From Anodontia alba (Eukaryota > Mollusca > Bivalvia > Lucinida > Lucinidae): DNA of 64,000 nt. The DNA lies in NCBI GenBank assembly GCA_964016985.1, contig OZ024830.1, forward strand, positions 77,806,763 to 77,870,762, written 5' to 3'. The translations under genes were made by a program, and so were the position numbers. Positions 1 to 10,770 of the stretch are shown in pieces. Numbering within the stretch: position 1 is the stretch's first letter; each line of letters opens with the position of its first letter. Under the pieces are notes generated by a model. That model was given only the letters and a program-made list of their open reading frames with translations, did no database searches and was not told the DNA's origin.

Positions 1-43
1 TCTTTTATGAGTTTAGCTTTTCCAGGTGCAGCCTTTATATATT

Positions 44-139
44 TTACTTGACTGCATTGCAGCTGGTATTAAGTGCCGTGTGGTAGCCGTAAAAATTATC
101 TCCGTCCTCCATCATAATGCAGTTATCAATGAGCTTATT
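44..139 (-). CDS. Exon 8 of SH2 adaptor: end of SH2 domain and stop
   Basis: 96 nt including TAA at 46-44, phase 0 in. It encodes NKLIDNCIMMEDGDNFYGYH then TALNTSCNAVK. Joined to exon 7, KLIDN sits where SH2 domains carry the LIxxY helix, and the domain length (about 95 residues from the Trp) is normal. The acceptor CTATCAG|AAT is chosen for phase. A second acceptor (TTTGCAG, exon top at 194) keeps the same frame open upstream but needs phase 2, which no donor of exon 7 supplies. A possible donor (CAA|GTAAAA) overlaps the stop, so the protein could extend beyond the window. Confidence 0.58.
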   Translation of the reverse strand, partial: NKLIDNCIMMEDGDNFYGYHTALNTSCNAVK

Positions 140-328
140 CTGATAGCTTGGAAATCGAGTTCTTAACCCGACGCTAGGACACGTATATGCAGCCCTGCAA
201 ATTAATTTGTTGCTATTTCAAAGAGTCCAAATGAAACCGAGAGTCCAATTTTCGATTTTTATGTGTTCGAGGATTCCATTTGTGATATTTATAGTTGATG
301 AGTCATGACGCAGTGAGAAGTGTACTAC
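140..328. other. Intron 7 of SH2 adaptor
   Basis: A short intron (189 nt) by the model. Part of it (140-194 and 218-328) is open in the neighbouring coding frames, so alternative splice forms are possible. No repeat is seen. Confidence 0.45.
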
Positions 329-496
329 CAGTTTTGGACTAGTCGGATCAGCCAGTGTGTATCCAATTTTTCTTTGGTTCATCCGGTGCTTCAGAAAGGG
401 GATCCTTTTTAGCTGACCATCATGCACCACCAATAGTGTATACGGAGTAAATGGGTTGCATACGCTATCTTCTTGTATCACAACAAAGACCCCGTC
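329..496 (-). CDS. Exon 7 of SH2 adaptor: SH2 core with altered FLVR motif
   Basis: 168 nt, phase 0 at both ends. The acceptor is GCATTTCAG|GAC and the donor CTG|GTAGTA. It encodes DGVFVVIQEDSVCNPF, TPYTLLVVHDGQLKRIPFL, KHRMNQRKIGYTLADPTSPKL. DGxF, PYTLLVV, the basic strand and GYTLAD follow the order of SH2 strands B to D. In canonical SH2 domains the B strand reads FLVR; here it reads FVVI, with ATA (Ile281) where AGA would give Arg. The frame stays open down to 218, past the chosen donor, but that tail does not fit SH2 spacing. Confidence 0.75.
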
Positions 497-2050
497 CTGA
501 AATGCATGCAAATGAAATGTTCATTTATGACATAAGAAGAAGAAGAAGAGAAAGAAGAAAAAAATTACATCGAAAAAGAAGTTTATTTATAAAGCAAGCT
601 AAGGTGGACTAACCTTTACTGAGATCATCGGACCTTAGATTTATGACCTCTATAAAATAAAGATCCCTTAAAGGTAGGTTTGAAGGGTGAAGAACAAACG
701 CATTTTAAAGAAAAACGCAAGGTTAGTGAAAACTGGATTTGATATGAATGTCTTCACAAATAAAGCATTTTGATGTAAATTTGATCCAAATCGGATAAAA
801 AATTAAGGAAGTTAAAGACATTAAAGATGTCAAAACCTTTAGCAAGTGCATCGCCATTTTGAATTTTTAACGAGGCTCTAAACGTTTCGAAATATAAAAA
901 AAAATCTACATTCTGACAGAAATTACTGTGCTTTTCAAGCAAAATCCTTGAATGTCTAGAGAAAAAAGCTAAACATACTAATACAGAGGTTGGATATTGC
1001 TGCAAATGTTATTTATTTCGCTTTTGCATATCTAATTAAGGCTTTATGACGTCATAAAACCTCATAAATGATTCAGAATGGCGGTGCTTATAAAAAGCCA
1101 AAAAAATTTGATACTTTCAAACCTTAATAACTTACGTATTTTTATCTGATTTTGATCAAATTTACACCAACATGCACGACTGGTCAAGATCTAGCAATTG
1201 CATTTCATTCTTGACCAATATTGCTTTCCCTTTAAGATTAATAGGCACATTTGCTACGATTTTGAAAAGGATACAGATGGCAGAAAGAAAGTTAAATCCC
1301 TAGAATTGAGTAACTTTCAGAAATGGTGCTACTCTTAAAGGAAATATTTTTGACATTTAAGAGCAGTTCCTCCGGTGGTGAGATGGTGTGTAACTATGCT
1401 CATGTCAGAGTTATTTGACATGAAGGTGCATCCATCCGCCATTAGGTGAAAGGATATATTGGATCAGATAGTACTCTGGGTAAAAAGTTATTGTCTCAGT
1501 TATCAATTATTTCAGTTCTCTCATTATATCAAACTCCAAATGACCAGAAGTTTAGTTTGAGAGTTTAGTTTGAGATTAACAATATTCTGAGATGAAAGGG
1601 GTTTATCTGTAAGGAACAAATAGCAGACTAGACTTATATTACCTTTTATCTAGGTTGATGTAAGCATAAGGTTCAGTAATCAGTGCTTGAGGTATTAAGA
1701 ATACGCAGTACTTTGTAACAGAAAATAATTTGCTTTTCTGGTATACGAATGTCATCTTTAAGATGGATGTGGGGTATACAAAAAGTAAAGATTTGCTGTC
1801 ACCAGGGGTAATCATTTCGAGAAGAGAGGCCAATCACGTATATATAATTAGGTTTATGATTGCCACTGTACTTTGAATCACTGGGAATTGACACTTTCAG
1901 GGGAGCAACTCTTTCAAAAAGGGTCTTTTCTAAAAGGAGCAATTCTCCATTTTAGAGTTGAACCCTATTCAGAAAGGGATTGATGTGTAGTAAAGCAAAC
2001 AGTATGTTAATCTACCCAGTGCATTTTCCCCTTAAAATGAACTACAGTAC
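497..2050. other. Intron 6 of SH2 adaptor, no gene seen
   Basis: AT-rich sequence with short purine tracts (GAAGAA near 537-560). At 1890-1975 there is a short foldback of the GGAGCAA...TTGCTCC type, related to copies near 10600, 34650, 35500, 42080 and 49950. A 64-codon minus frame ending at 1639 has a donor-like end, but exons 6 and 7 join directly in phase 0, so it is not used. Confidence 0.5.
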
Positions 2051-2121
2051 CTGGTCATTCTTTATTTTTTCCTCTGCCTTAGACATTGCAGTGTGATCAA
2101 ATAACCAAGGGGTAATCGATT
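2051..2121 (-). CDS. Exon 6 of SH2 adaptor: start of SH2 domain
   Basis: 71 nt, phase 1 in, phase 0 out, donor GACCAG|GTACTG. It encodes SITPWLFDHTAMSKAEEKIK then NDQ. The pattern Trp-x-Phe, then Met-Ser-Lys-Ala-Glu-Glu is the first strand and helix of an SH2 domain (family form: W[YF]xxxxxRxxAExxL). The basic residue of helix A (Arg in many SH2s) is Lys here. The acceptor (CATATTCAG) lies at the edge of the 51-bp satellite array, so the splice signal appears to be built from repeat sequence. Confidence 0.75.
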
Positions 2122-2127
2122 CTGAAT

Positions 2128-2719
2128 ATGGCAGTTTGTCTTGAGCCTGAGGGCTATTCTGAAATTTTAAAAAGAAATTATAATATGTTGCTTTGAACCT
2201 TAGGGCTGCTCTGACATAAGTACATATGAGATAACAGTTTGTCTTGAGCCTGGTGGTTTCTCTGAAATAAGCAAATATGGGATAAGAGTTTATCTTGAGC
2301 CTGAGGGCTACTATGAAATATGTAAATATGAGATAGTTTGTTTTGTGCATGAGGGCTGCTCTGAAATATGTAAATATCTGATAACAGTTGGCCTTGAGTC
2401 TGAGGGCTACTCTAAGATATGTGAATATGAAATAAAAATTTGTCTTGAATCTGAGGGCTACTCCGAAATATGTAAATATGAGATAAGAGTTTGTCTTGAG
2501 TTGAGGGCTAGTATGAAATATGTACATATTAGATTACACTTTGTCTTGAGCCTGATAACTGATCTGTAATAAGTAAATATGAGACAACAGTTTGTCTTTA
2601 GCCTTAGGGCTAGCATGAAATATGTAAATATGAGAACAGTTTGTCGAGCCTGCAGGCAGCTCTGAAGTAAGTAAAATGAGATAACAGTTTGTCTTGAGTC
2701 TAAATGCTATTCTGAAATA
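2128..2719. repeat. 51-bp satellite array, left part
   Basis: Imperfect tandem units of about 51 bp, each with the core CAGTTTGTCTTGAGCCTGAG, then GGCTACTCTGAAATATGTAA and ATATGAGATAA. Because 51 is divisible by 3, several frames stay open on both strands and give a 17-residue repeating peptide; this is not coding. Read on the minus strand, each unit contains CATATTTCAG, which looks like a splice acceptor. Confidence 0.9.
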
Positions 2720-2721
2720 TA

Positions 2722-4057
2722 CTGAAAGGAAAAAGAAACGCAGGGTATAGTTTTCCTTCTTATTTTAACCATTTTTTACGGTGTTTACTATAGCCATACA
2801 CTTTTACAGATTGTCCTGTGAATGTGAACCGTGGGTATACGAGTCTTTGGTCGATGTGCTATCTACCAGTGTGTGAAATCATTCAACCGTGCACTACACA
2901 GTGTATTGCACGGACAATACGGAAAGCCAAAATTTCGTGTAAAACTAGCATGTTTAAACCTTCAGCACAAGATTTCCTCACACCATTTGGTACACTTCAA
3001 CGATACACAACGCTCTTCGATTCTTTTACCGATTTTTCTTTTCATTTTTACGCTGCTTTGAACTTTTTTTCAATCATGGTACGATTGACTGATGTTCAGA
3101 GGGGTAGGGCAATAGCGTTGCTGATGCAGGATCAGAGGCAACAGCAAGTTGCCAATCATTTTGGGGTTAACGTCTCAACAAGTGAACGTCTTGTTAGACG
3201 TTTAAGGGAGACAGGGCATTTAGCAGACCGACCGCGGTCTGGGCGTCCACGCGTGACGTCGCGACGTCAAGACAGGACAATCCGTCTGGCACATTTGCGG
3301 AATCGTCATCTCACTGCTACCGAAACTGCCCTTAATACAGTAGGTACGCATAATCGATAAATTTCTCCGAAGACTGTTGGAAGTCGATTGCGTGAGATTG
3401 GTCTTCGAGCTCGTCGTCCATACGTTGGTCTGCCTCTGACCCAGGCACGTAGGTTGCGTCGTATGGCGTGGTTAACGGCGCATGCGCCCAGGCTATTTCT
3501 GATGAGGCAGTGGAGACGAGTTCTTTTTACGGATGAGTCTAGGTTCACTCTCTATCGCGCAGATGGTCGACGTCGTGTGTACCGACGTCGCGGAGAACGC
3601 TTTGCCGACGCCTGTGTTGTCGAGCGGGATCGGTTTGGGGGTGGCTCCGTTATGGTCTGGGGAGGCATTGCTCACGGGATAAAATCACAGTTGATTATTG
3701 TTGCGGGCAATATGACCGCAGTAAGGTATAGGGATGAGATCTTGCGTCCTGTTGCAGTCCCGCTTGTGCAACAACGTAATCTGATTCTGCAGCAGGACAA
3801 TGCCCGACCACATGTTGCCCGAGTATGTCAGGATTTCCTGGCAAACAACAACATCGCACCACTAGCATGGCCACCGTACAGTCCAGATTTAACCCCAATA
3901 GAGCACATGTGGGATGAGCCGGACAGAAGGGTTAGGAAGCGCCGAAATCCCCCCGCAACTCTCGCACAACTAATCATAGTAAAATATTTAACAAACTTTT
4001 TCAAATTGGAATGAAATTTAGGAATAAAATTTACCCTGCGTTTCTTTTTCCTTTCAG
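2722..4057 (+). mobile_element. Tc1/IS630-type DNA transposon inserted in the satellite array
   Basis: Bounded by TA at 2720-2721 and 4058-4059, the target duplication typical of this superfamily. The 26-bp terminal inverted repeats are perfect, starting CTGAAAGGAAAAAGAAACGC. The element is 1336 bp, richer in GC than its surroundings, and splits the 51-bp array cleanly: the satellite resumes at 4060 in the same orientation. It carries one transposase gene with an internal stop and a shortened 3' end, so this copy cannot move by itself. Confidence 0.93.
3076..4014 (+). pseudogene. Tc1/IS630 (DD34E) transposase, interrupted
   Basis: Starts at ATG 3076 (MVRLTDVQRGRAIALLMQDQ). The N-terminal half has a paired-type helix-turn-helix (QQQVANHFGVNVSTSERLVR) and a GRPR linker (RPRSGRPRVT), used to bind the inverted repeats. 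The catalytic triad is visible: Asp in LFTDESRF, Asp in LQQDNARPH, and Glu in SPDLTPIEHMW 34 residues later, the DD34E spacing. A single in-frame TAA at 3358-3360 breaks the gene between the DNA-binding and catalytic parts; the frame continues unchanged after it. After PATLAQLI the usual last 40 or so residues are missing and the frame ends in unrelated sequence, suggesting an internal deletion near the 3' terminus. Confidence 0.92.
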
Positions 4058-4059
4058 TA

Positions 4060-5722
4060 TATATAAATGTGAGATAACAGTTTGTCTTGAGCCTGAGAGC
4101 TGCTCTGAAATAAGTAAATATGAGATGACAGTTTGTCTTGAGCATGATTGCTACACTAAAATAAATAATTGTAAGTTAATAGTTAGTCTTGAGCCTGAGG
4201 GCTTCTCTTAAGTAAGAAAATATAAGATAACGGTTACTTTAAGCCTAAGGCGCTACTTTAAAATAAGAAAATGTGAGATAACAGTTTGTCTTGAGCATAA
4301 GGCCTGCATTTACTAAGTAAATATGAGACGACAGTTATTCTTGAGCCTAAGACCTACTCTAAAATAGGTAAATATGAGATAACAGGTTGTCTTGAGCCTG
4401 TGGGCTGGTCTGAAATAAGTAAACACGAGTAAACATGAGATAATTATTTGTCTGGAGCCTGAGGGCTACTCTGAAATATGTAAATATGAGATTACAGTTT
4501 TTCTTGAGCCCGAGGGCTACACTAAACTAAGTAATTGTAAGTTAATAGTTAGTCTTGAGATTGAGGGCTGCTCTTAAATAAATAAATATGAGATAAAACT
4601 CTAAAACAGTAACTATGAGATAACAGTTTGTCTTGAGCCAAAGGGCTGCATTAACTAAATAATATGACACAACGAGTATTCTTGAGCCTAAGACTTACTC
4701 TAAAAAAGGTAAATATGAGATAACAGTTGTCTTGAGCCTCGGTGGTGGGGGGTGGGTGGAGGGGGTGCTCTGAAATAATTATATACGAGATAATTATTTG
4801 TCTGGAGCCTGAGGGCAACTCTGAAATATGTAAATATGTGATAACAGCCTGTTATATATATATTGAAATAACACTTTGTCTTGAGCCTGAGGACTACTAT
4901 GAAATATGTAAATATGAGATAACACTTTGTCTTGAGCCTGTATGAGATAATAGTTTTTAGCCTGAAGGTTTCTCTGAAATATATAAATATGTGATAACAG
5001 TTTGTCTTCAGCCCGAGGGCTGCTCTGAAATATATGAAATATAAAATAACAGTTTGTCTTGAGCCTGAGGGCTACACCGAAATAAATAATTGTAAAATAA
5101 TAGATAGATTTGAGACTGAGGGCTGCTCTAAAATATGTTAATATGAGAAAACAGTTATTCTTGAACCTGAGTACTACTTTAAAACAAGTAAATATGAGAT
5201 AACATTTTGTGTTGAGCCTAAGGGCCGCCCTTAAAGAAGTAAATATGAAATTTGTCTTAAGCCTGAGGACTGCCTTAAATAAGTAAATTTGATAACGACT
5301 TGTCTTGAGCCAGGGGGCTGCTCTGAAATAATTTAACATGAGATAACAGTTTGTCTTGAGCCTGAGGGCCACTATGAAATATGTAAATATGAGATAATAG
5401 TTTGTCTTGAGCCTGTGGGCTGCTCTTAAATATATAAATATGAGAGAACAGTTTGTTTTGAACCTGAGGGCTACTATAAAATATGTAAATATGAGATCAG
5501 TTTGTGTTGAGCCTGATGGCTAGTCTGAAATATGTAAATATGAGATAACAGTTTGTCTCACGTTTTGGGCTGCCCTTAAATAAGTAAATATGAAGTATCA
5601 GTTTGTCTTGAGCCTGAGAGCTGCTCTGAAATAATTAAACATGAGAAAGCTGTTTGTCTTTAGCCTGAGGGCTACTATGAAATATGTAAATATGAGATAA
5701 CAGTTTTATCTTGAGCCCGAGG
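4060..5722. repeat. 51-bp satellite array, right part
   Basis: The same unit as 2128-2719, about 30 more copies, with point changes and small indels. It includes a G-rich variant at 4740-4765 and short units around 4920-4960. The 192-codon minus frame 4794-5372 and other frames are by-products of the 51-bp period. Confidence 0.9.
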
Positions 5723-6024
5723 CAGTTTGATCTAAATCTTCGCAGGGCACCAGTTCTGATGTTGCGCCTCATATCGTATACTACTCGGCGATACAGTACT
5801 TTCACAAAAGAATGCAATATTCAACAAACAAGAAATCTTTTCAAGATCGAAAAACTGCTAGAACCTGATGGAGGTACGGGCAAATAAAACTACCAAACAA
5901 GTGGAGAAATTATTGGTCCTTCAGTCGTCCTTCGGTGTTGGGAGACAGATCTAGAATCCCAGATCATTCGAAATTTGCTTTTTTTTCTCAGGGACATATA
6001 GTGGTCTCGTACACCATATAACGC

Positions 6025-6025
<1 letters not shown>

Positions 6026-6073
<48 letters not shown>
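6026..6073. repeat. (CA)n microsatellite
   Basis: About 23 CA units followed by GAGAGAGA, in the intron just below exon 5 (6153-6197). Confidence 0.97.
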
Positions 6074-6075
<2 letters not shown>

Positions 6076-6152
6076 AGAGAAAATTAAATTCTGTCATGGA
6101 CAGCCTAAACTGAAACTGCATACCTCTTGCTGGTCCAGCTGTGGTACACTAC

Positions 6153-6197
6153 CAAGCTGAAGGCGATTTCCAATTTTCGATTCTTTACCGTCAAGGT
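6153..6197 (-). CDS. Exon 5 of SH2 adaptor (short; donor uncertain)
   Basis: The acceptor is very good (CTCTTTTTCATTATATATTTCAG). The exon continues the acidic linker from exon 4 (DE|DLDGKESKIGNRLQL). Two donors are possible. GTAGTG below 6153 gives 45 nt ending in phase 1, matching the next exon. GTATGC below 6124 gives 74 nt (adding GSVPQLDQQE) but ends in phase 0, which would break the join to exon 6 unless another exon intervenes. The shorter form is chosen because it keeps the frame. Confidence 0.6.
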
Positions 6198-6675
6198 CTG
6201 AAATATATAATGAAAAAGAGCTTAGTGATTGAGTGGGGAGATAGCTCTTTTAAACTTGTATCTGTCGCCCTACTGATAAAAACTTTCACGACCGCCATTT
6301 AGAAAAAAAAAATCATTTAATTTTCTGAATTACTGATTTAACAATGGTTCGCTGCCAATTTTGATTCTTTAGAAACAATTCCTGATATTATGGATTTATT
6401 CCACAAATTCAAAGCCACAAATACATGTAAAAGTGTTGCTGTAATTAAAACACGTTTTTAGTTTGACGTTAACGTCTATCTTTGTCTAAAAGACTCTGCT
6501 TTTAAAGCAGTTTTGAACGTTGTTTTATTTTTAGGGTTATTGATAGTAAAATAATGTCAAAAGTAACACAAAGTTCTCTCTGTATAGTTTGTACTGGCAT
6601 CCTTAACAAAAAAAAAACAACATTAATTTTGACTTATTTTGTTTTAGAATGTAAATTATACTTGTACGACGTTTT

Positions 6676-8155
6676 AGCTCACCAGAGCCGAAGGCTTCAG
6701 GAAAGCTCATGGGATAGAGAGTGGTCCGTCTTCCGTCATCTGCGTCTGCGCCTTCTGCGTTTCAACATTTTTTAAATGACATCTCCTCTGAAACCGCCGA
6801 TTAAAAGCAAATTGTATACACATGGAGCCTCCATGGGGTAAGAAAACAGCTTTTTGTTCGTAAGGTCTTGGTCACATGACCAAGGTCGCCGCCACGCCCA
6901 TATGTAGTAAACACATTTGAGAGTCTTCATCTTAGGACGGCCGACTACCATAAAACTTGGTATGCAGCATAAAAGACTTAGGTTCTATCAAACTTGTTCA
7001 GTTGATGACCTTGATTGGCCTTGACTTAATTTACGGCAAGGTCAAATTCGGTCACTGAGGCTTTTGTATGGGAAAAAGCGAAACAGTGAATTTTTTTTCT
7101 GAGATATTTGGAGCCTGTGACATCAACTTTGATTTACTCAATCAGATAAATGACCTTTGATAAATGCCAAAGGTCAAGGTCATTTACTGACCTTTGTCCC
7201 GGATGTCTCAGATCCAGTACTTTTAACTTCTTCAATAAATCGGCTGGTTAACTGAAACCAAATTATATGTGGAGACTGTATGGGAAGAGGGAATGAAAGT
7301 TTGTGTGTGGGATATGGATCACATAACCAAAATGTCCGCCATGTTTATATATATTAAAAAACGCCTTGAAAACCGTCGCAAGACTGAAAGGCGATGACCT
7401 TGAAAAATGGTATGCAGAATTGGGAACTTAGACTTTAACAAGTTTATTCAAAGATGACCTTTGGTTGATCTTGATCTATTTTAAGGCAAGGTGAAATACG
7501 CTCACTTCAGCATTTTTATGGGAAAAAGGCAAAATAGTGGAATTTTTCTAAAGCTATTGTAACATATGACATCAAAGTTGATTTATGCAGTCAGCTAAAT
7601 GAAATTTTATAAACACCAAAAGTCAAGATCGTTTACTGACCTTGGTTCTAGATCCCTCAGATTCAGTCATTTTAATTTTTTTCTCTAAAACCGCTGGGCA
7701 GATTGAACCCACATTGCATTTAGAGTCTCAATGGGGTTGGGAAATTAAAGTATTTTCATGGGATTTGGGTGACATGACCTAGATGGTCATCATGCCCATA
7801 TATGGAAAAAAGGATTTGAAATTTGTCATGTTAGTGATCCTTAAATGGCTACTTTTGGACCAAAATTGCTAGATTGGTTAAATTGTTTGAAACTATTTAC
7901 CATAAGTTTACAGAGACATATTAAAATTACTTTGGCTAGGAACTTACCTTAAGTGCCTACAATTAGACAGAATAATAGGAAATTTTGAAAAATGAGCAAA
8001 ATGTAAATGCTGTAAAAACAAATGTTTTAAGTACAAAGTGTTTAATGGTTTTGAGTGCAAAAGCGTAACGGTTGCAGATCTGAAATGGATCTGATTGTAT
8101 CAGTTCCAGAGTTCACTTATTTACTTTGCTCGCTCACTTGAGCTCTGGTCCATGG
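6676..8155. repeat. Composite interspersed repeat with internal tandem units
   Basis: Starts TTAGCTCACCAGAGCCGAAG and ends near CTCACTTGAGCTCTGG, roughly inverted ends. Inside, blocks of about 400 bp recur two to three times (for example AAGGTCA...TTTACTGACCTT at 7170-7200 and 7620-7650; GGGAAAAAGGCAAAATAGTG-like at 7070-7095 and 7500-7525). It has no open frame. It resembles repeats I associate with bivalve genomes (from memory, unverified). Confidence 0.6.
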
Positions 8156-8357
8156 TCTCTTGGTTTTAAAGCTTTCACGATACAAGTTGAGTTAGGAATC
8201 CTCTATGCGAGCCGAACAATTATTTTGCATTTTTATAGTATTAAAACCTAGAGTGAAGAGTAAGATTTATCTCCGTCCTTTGGTGGATTTTAAGGCAGTA
8301 GTTCTAGTGTTTGTTTTTGTAGGGACTTGTGGCTACTCACTTTATGGTTTTTTCATG

Positions 8358-8636
8358 CATTACAAAAACTCGTCTATTCAAATAATTTGAAAATTTCAGC
8401 ACCAAAAACTGAAAGTTTTCAGATAAAAATTTTAATATTTTTTCATATTTCTGCCTAAAACATAGATTGTGGGTACTCGTTAGAACCACCTCGTCGAGGC
8501 GGTTCTAATGAGTACCCACAATCTATGTTTTTGAGCAGAAATAAGACAAATAATGTATACCCCTGTAAACCCCAGTTTTACTGCATAAAAGTGGGGTTTA
8601 AAGGGGTCAAAATGATATAGGTATGTTTTTGTTATG
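8358..8636 (+). mobile_element. MITE family A, copy 1
   Basis: About 279 bp with ends CATTAC...GTTATG (family form CATTACGAAAACACGCC) and a central palindrome GTTAGAACCGCC/GGCGGTTCTAAC flanked by ACATAGATTGTGGGTACTCG and its complement. The right half contains TGTATACCCCTGTAAACCCC. This copy is somewhat diverged (ACCACCTCGTCGAGG in the core). Confidence 0.85.
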
Positions 8637-9479
8637 GTTTCGTCCTGTCTGTTGACTTATTGCTGCGCTTGGTAGGCCCTATATATCATTGGCATTAGAG
8701 GAGTGTGAGATGGTTACTTTGCTTTTCATAGGTTTGTAAAACGTATGTTATCTGTTGTACTTTCTCAAGGTGTCATTTGTAGGTTATGTTTTATCACTTT
8801 AGCTCTTCTCAGAAATGTCTTCTATTTTCAATGTTTTAATAAAAATAACGGAATAGCTTTTGAAAAGTGTGTATTTAGACGAATAAAAATTAAACCAAAT
8901 TTATTTTCAGATATTTCGATTGTTGACAGAAAATAATAAAATGAATTTTGTTTTAAGGTGATGTCGAGGGCTAGGATTCTATAAGCTAACAAGCTAGCCC
9001 CCTCCCCGCCCTACCCCCACACCACCACACATACAAGGCGGCACTTTCATTGTGGTACTTTTTGTAAATTATTATGTAATGTTGTAATGTTTCACTTCCA
9101 AATGTTTACCTTTTAACAATTATGTAAGTTTAAGATATATTCAGTTAAGTTTGGGTAACAGAGTTGCCAACTCTCTGGGAAAGAGTTGCCAACTCTGCGT
9201 GCCATCTATTCATTGTGTAGCTGTAATTGTATATGTCTGTCTTTCCCTTTGATGTTGGGGGCTTGACACGGATCCGATTGTATCAGTTCCTGAGTTCACA
9301 TATTTACTATTGTCTACAAACATTGCCTCTATTTGCAAACTGCAAAAATCTTTGAGATGTAGCCATTCATCTGAAGGCAAATACGGTAGAATGCGACGAA
9401 GTTTTGAATAGGTTAATGCTTAGCGTAGCAGGTAGATACAGAACATAGTACCTGAGAAATCTATTTCATCATAATCTCT

Positions 9480-9950
9480 CCCCATTGTTTCTTTTTCTGT
9501 TGTTTGAGGTTTCTTCCCTGGGTGTTCTGCAGAAAGGAGAATGTCCCAGCAATATTCTACTTAATATATAGCGAACTGTTATTTGCCCAACAGAAATCCT
9601 ATCAGGCCGATAGCGGTCCAATATTGATTTAAACAGAATGCTTGCTGGGAATGCTAGAACTACAAGAATGTAATACAAAGTACGAACATTATCAGAAGTA
9701 ACGCCTTCCCAGCAAGCATTCTGGTTAAATCTATATTTGACCGTTATTTGCCCTACAGGAATACCGTCAGGCCAATACCTTTCCGACATAGATTTAAAGC
9801 GAGCATTCTACTTGAATCTACAACGGACTGTTGTCGAATCATATCGGACCGATAGGGAATCTGTCCGTCCGATAACGGTCCAATACTGACTTAAAGCTAG
9901 CATTCCACTTAAATTAATACTGGACGGTTATCGGCCCGACAGGAATCCTG
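9480..9950. repeat. Palindromic tandem repeats related to the 49.3-kb foldbacks
   Basis: Four or five imperfect units of about 100 bp containing CCAGCAAGCATTC, TTATTTGCCC and ATCAGGCCGATAGCGGTCC, in alternating orientation. The unit plan (AGAATGCT...GGCCGAT...ATCGGCC...) matches the cleaner palindromes at 49327-49432 and 49530-49641. Confidence 0.6.
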
Positions 9951-10770
9951 CCTCTCTTTATCACCTCTCAGAAAGACAGCTTTTACCAAATGCGTTAGTC
10001 AGAGGACGGAAAGTTGCAGATTGTTAGGAAATAAGGCATATTTTTTTAACCTACCAATGAACCAACGGTCTATATCTAAATATTAATGTTTTTATTATAA
10101 AAAATGTGTAAAGATGGCCGTCAATCATGCAGGTATTGATGTGCGGTAAATAATTAGGAGGCGGATAATGAATAAATTCCACTAGTTGATTTTTTTTTTC
10201 TGAAATATTCATAATATTATTATGAAATAAAGACATTTATGGACGGCATCACGGCCCATCGATCAGTACTGTGCGACTGCTTCCAGACGCATATGTTGCT
10301 AAACCGTAGATGGGCTTTCAATAAACTCAGGGAAATTGTTGGTAATCCGAATTTTTCTGAACAATTAAAATTATGTCGATATGATATTACGTAGATGATA
10401 AGCGACCGACTGTATGATTAATTGCTAATCCAATTAATGTTAACAACTTTACTGTCCTCTTTGATTGCACGACATTTGGACGATCTCAGACTCAATGACG
10501 GCTCAAACGTAAACCTTTTGTAGATGGCTTGGTAAAGTTTTCGCCATTTTTATATGTTAAACGACCTTTTTTTTTATTTCCGGTTTGCTTTCTTGCACCT
10601 CAAGTCCCTTTGAAAGGGATTTACTCTAAAAGGAAGGAATTTTCTCCTTTCGTCTGAAAACGGTCTACTCTAAAAGCAAATTCGATCCGTTTAGTGTAAG
10701 CGTTTTTTCAGGAAAGAGCAAAATAAATTTTTATAGAGTTGCTTACCTTGAACGTGTATGAGTTCCCTTT

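Noticed and set aside
1639..1833. Candidate exon on minus strand with a GTAATA donor
   Set aside because: It would fall inside the SH2 domain between NDQ and DGVF, where exons 6 and 7 already join in phase 0. Its phase (2) does not fit either neighbour.
2042..2527. 161-codon minus frame with repeating ...KTNCYLIFTYFRAALRL... peptide as a gene
   Set aside because: All but the last 23 residues are satellite read in its 51-bp period. Only the segment 2051-2121 is taken as an exon, because it matches SH2 and has a donor.
4794..5372. 192-codon minus frame as a protein
   Set aside because: Pure 51-bp satellite; no start context, no domain, and the same peptide repeats with random changes.
10051..10236. 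Minus frame with HYPPPNYLPH, an adaptor-like Tyr/Pro stretch with an acceptor at its head
   Set aside because: The only nearby donor gives phase 2, which would break the join to exon 5; the rest is AT-rich and Phe/Ile-rich. Kept as a weak alternative exon only.
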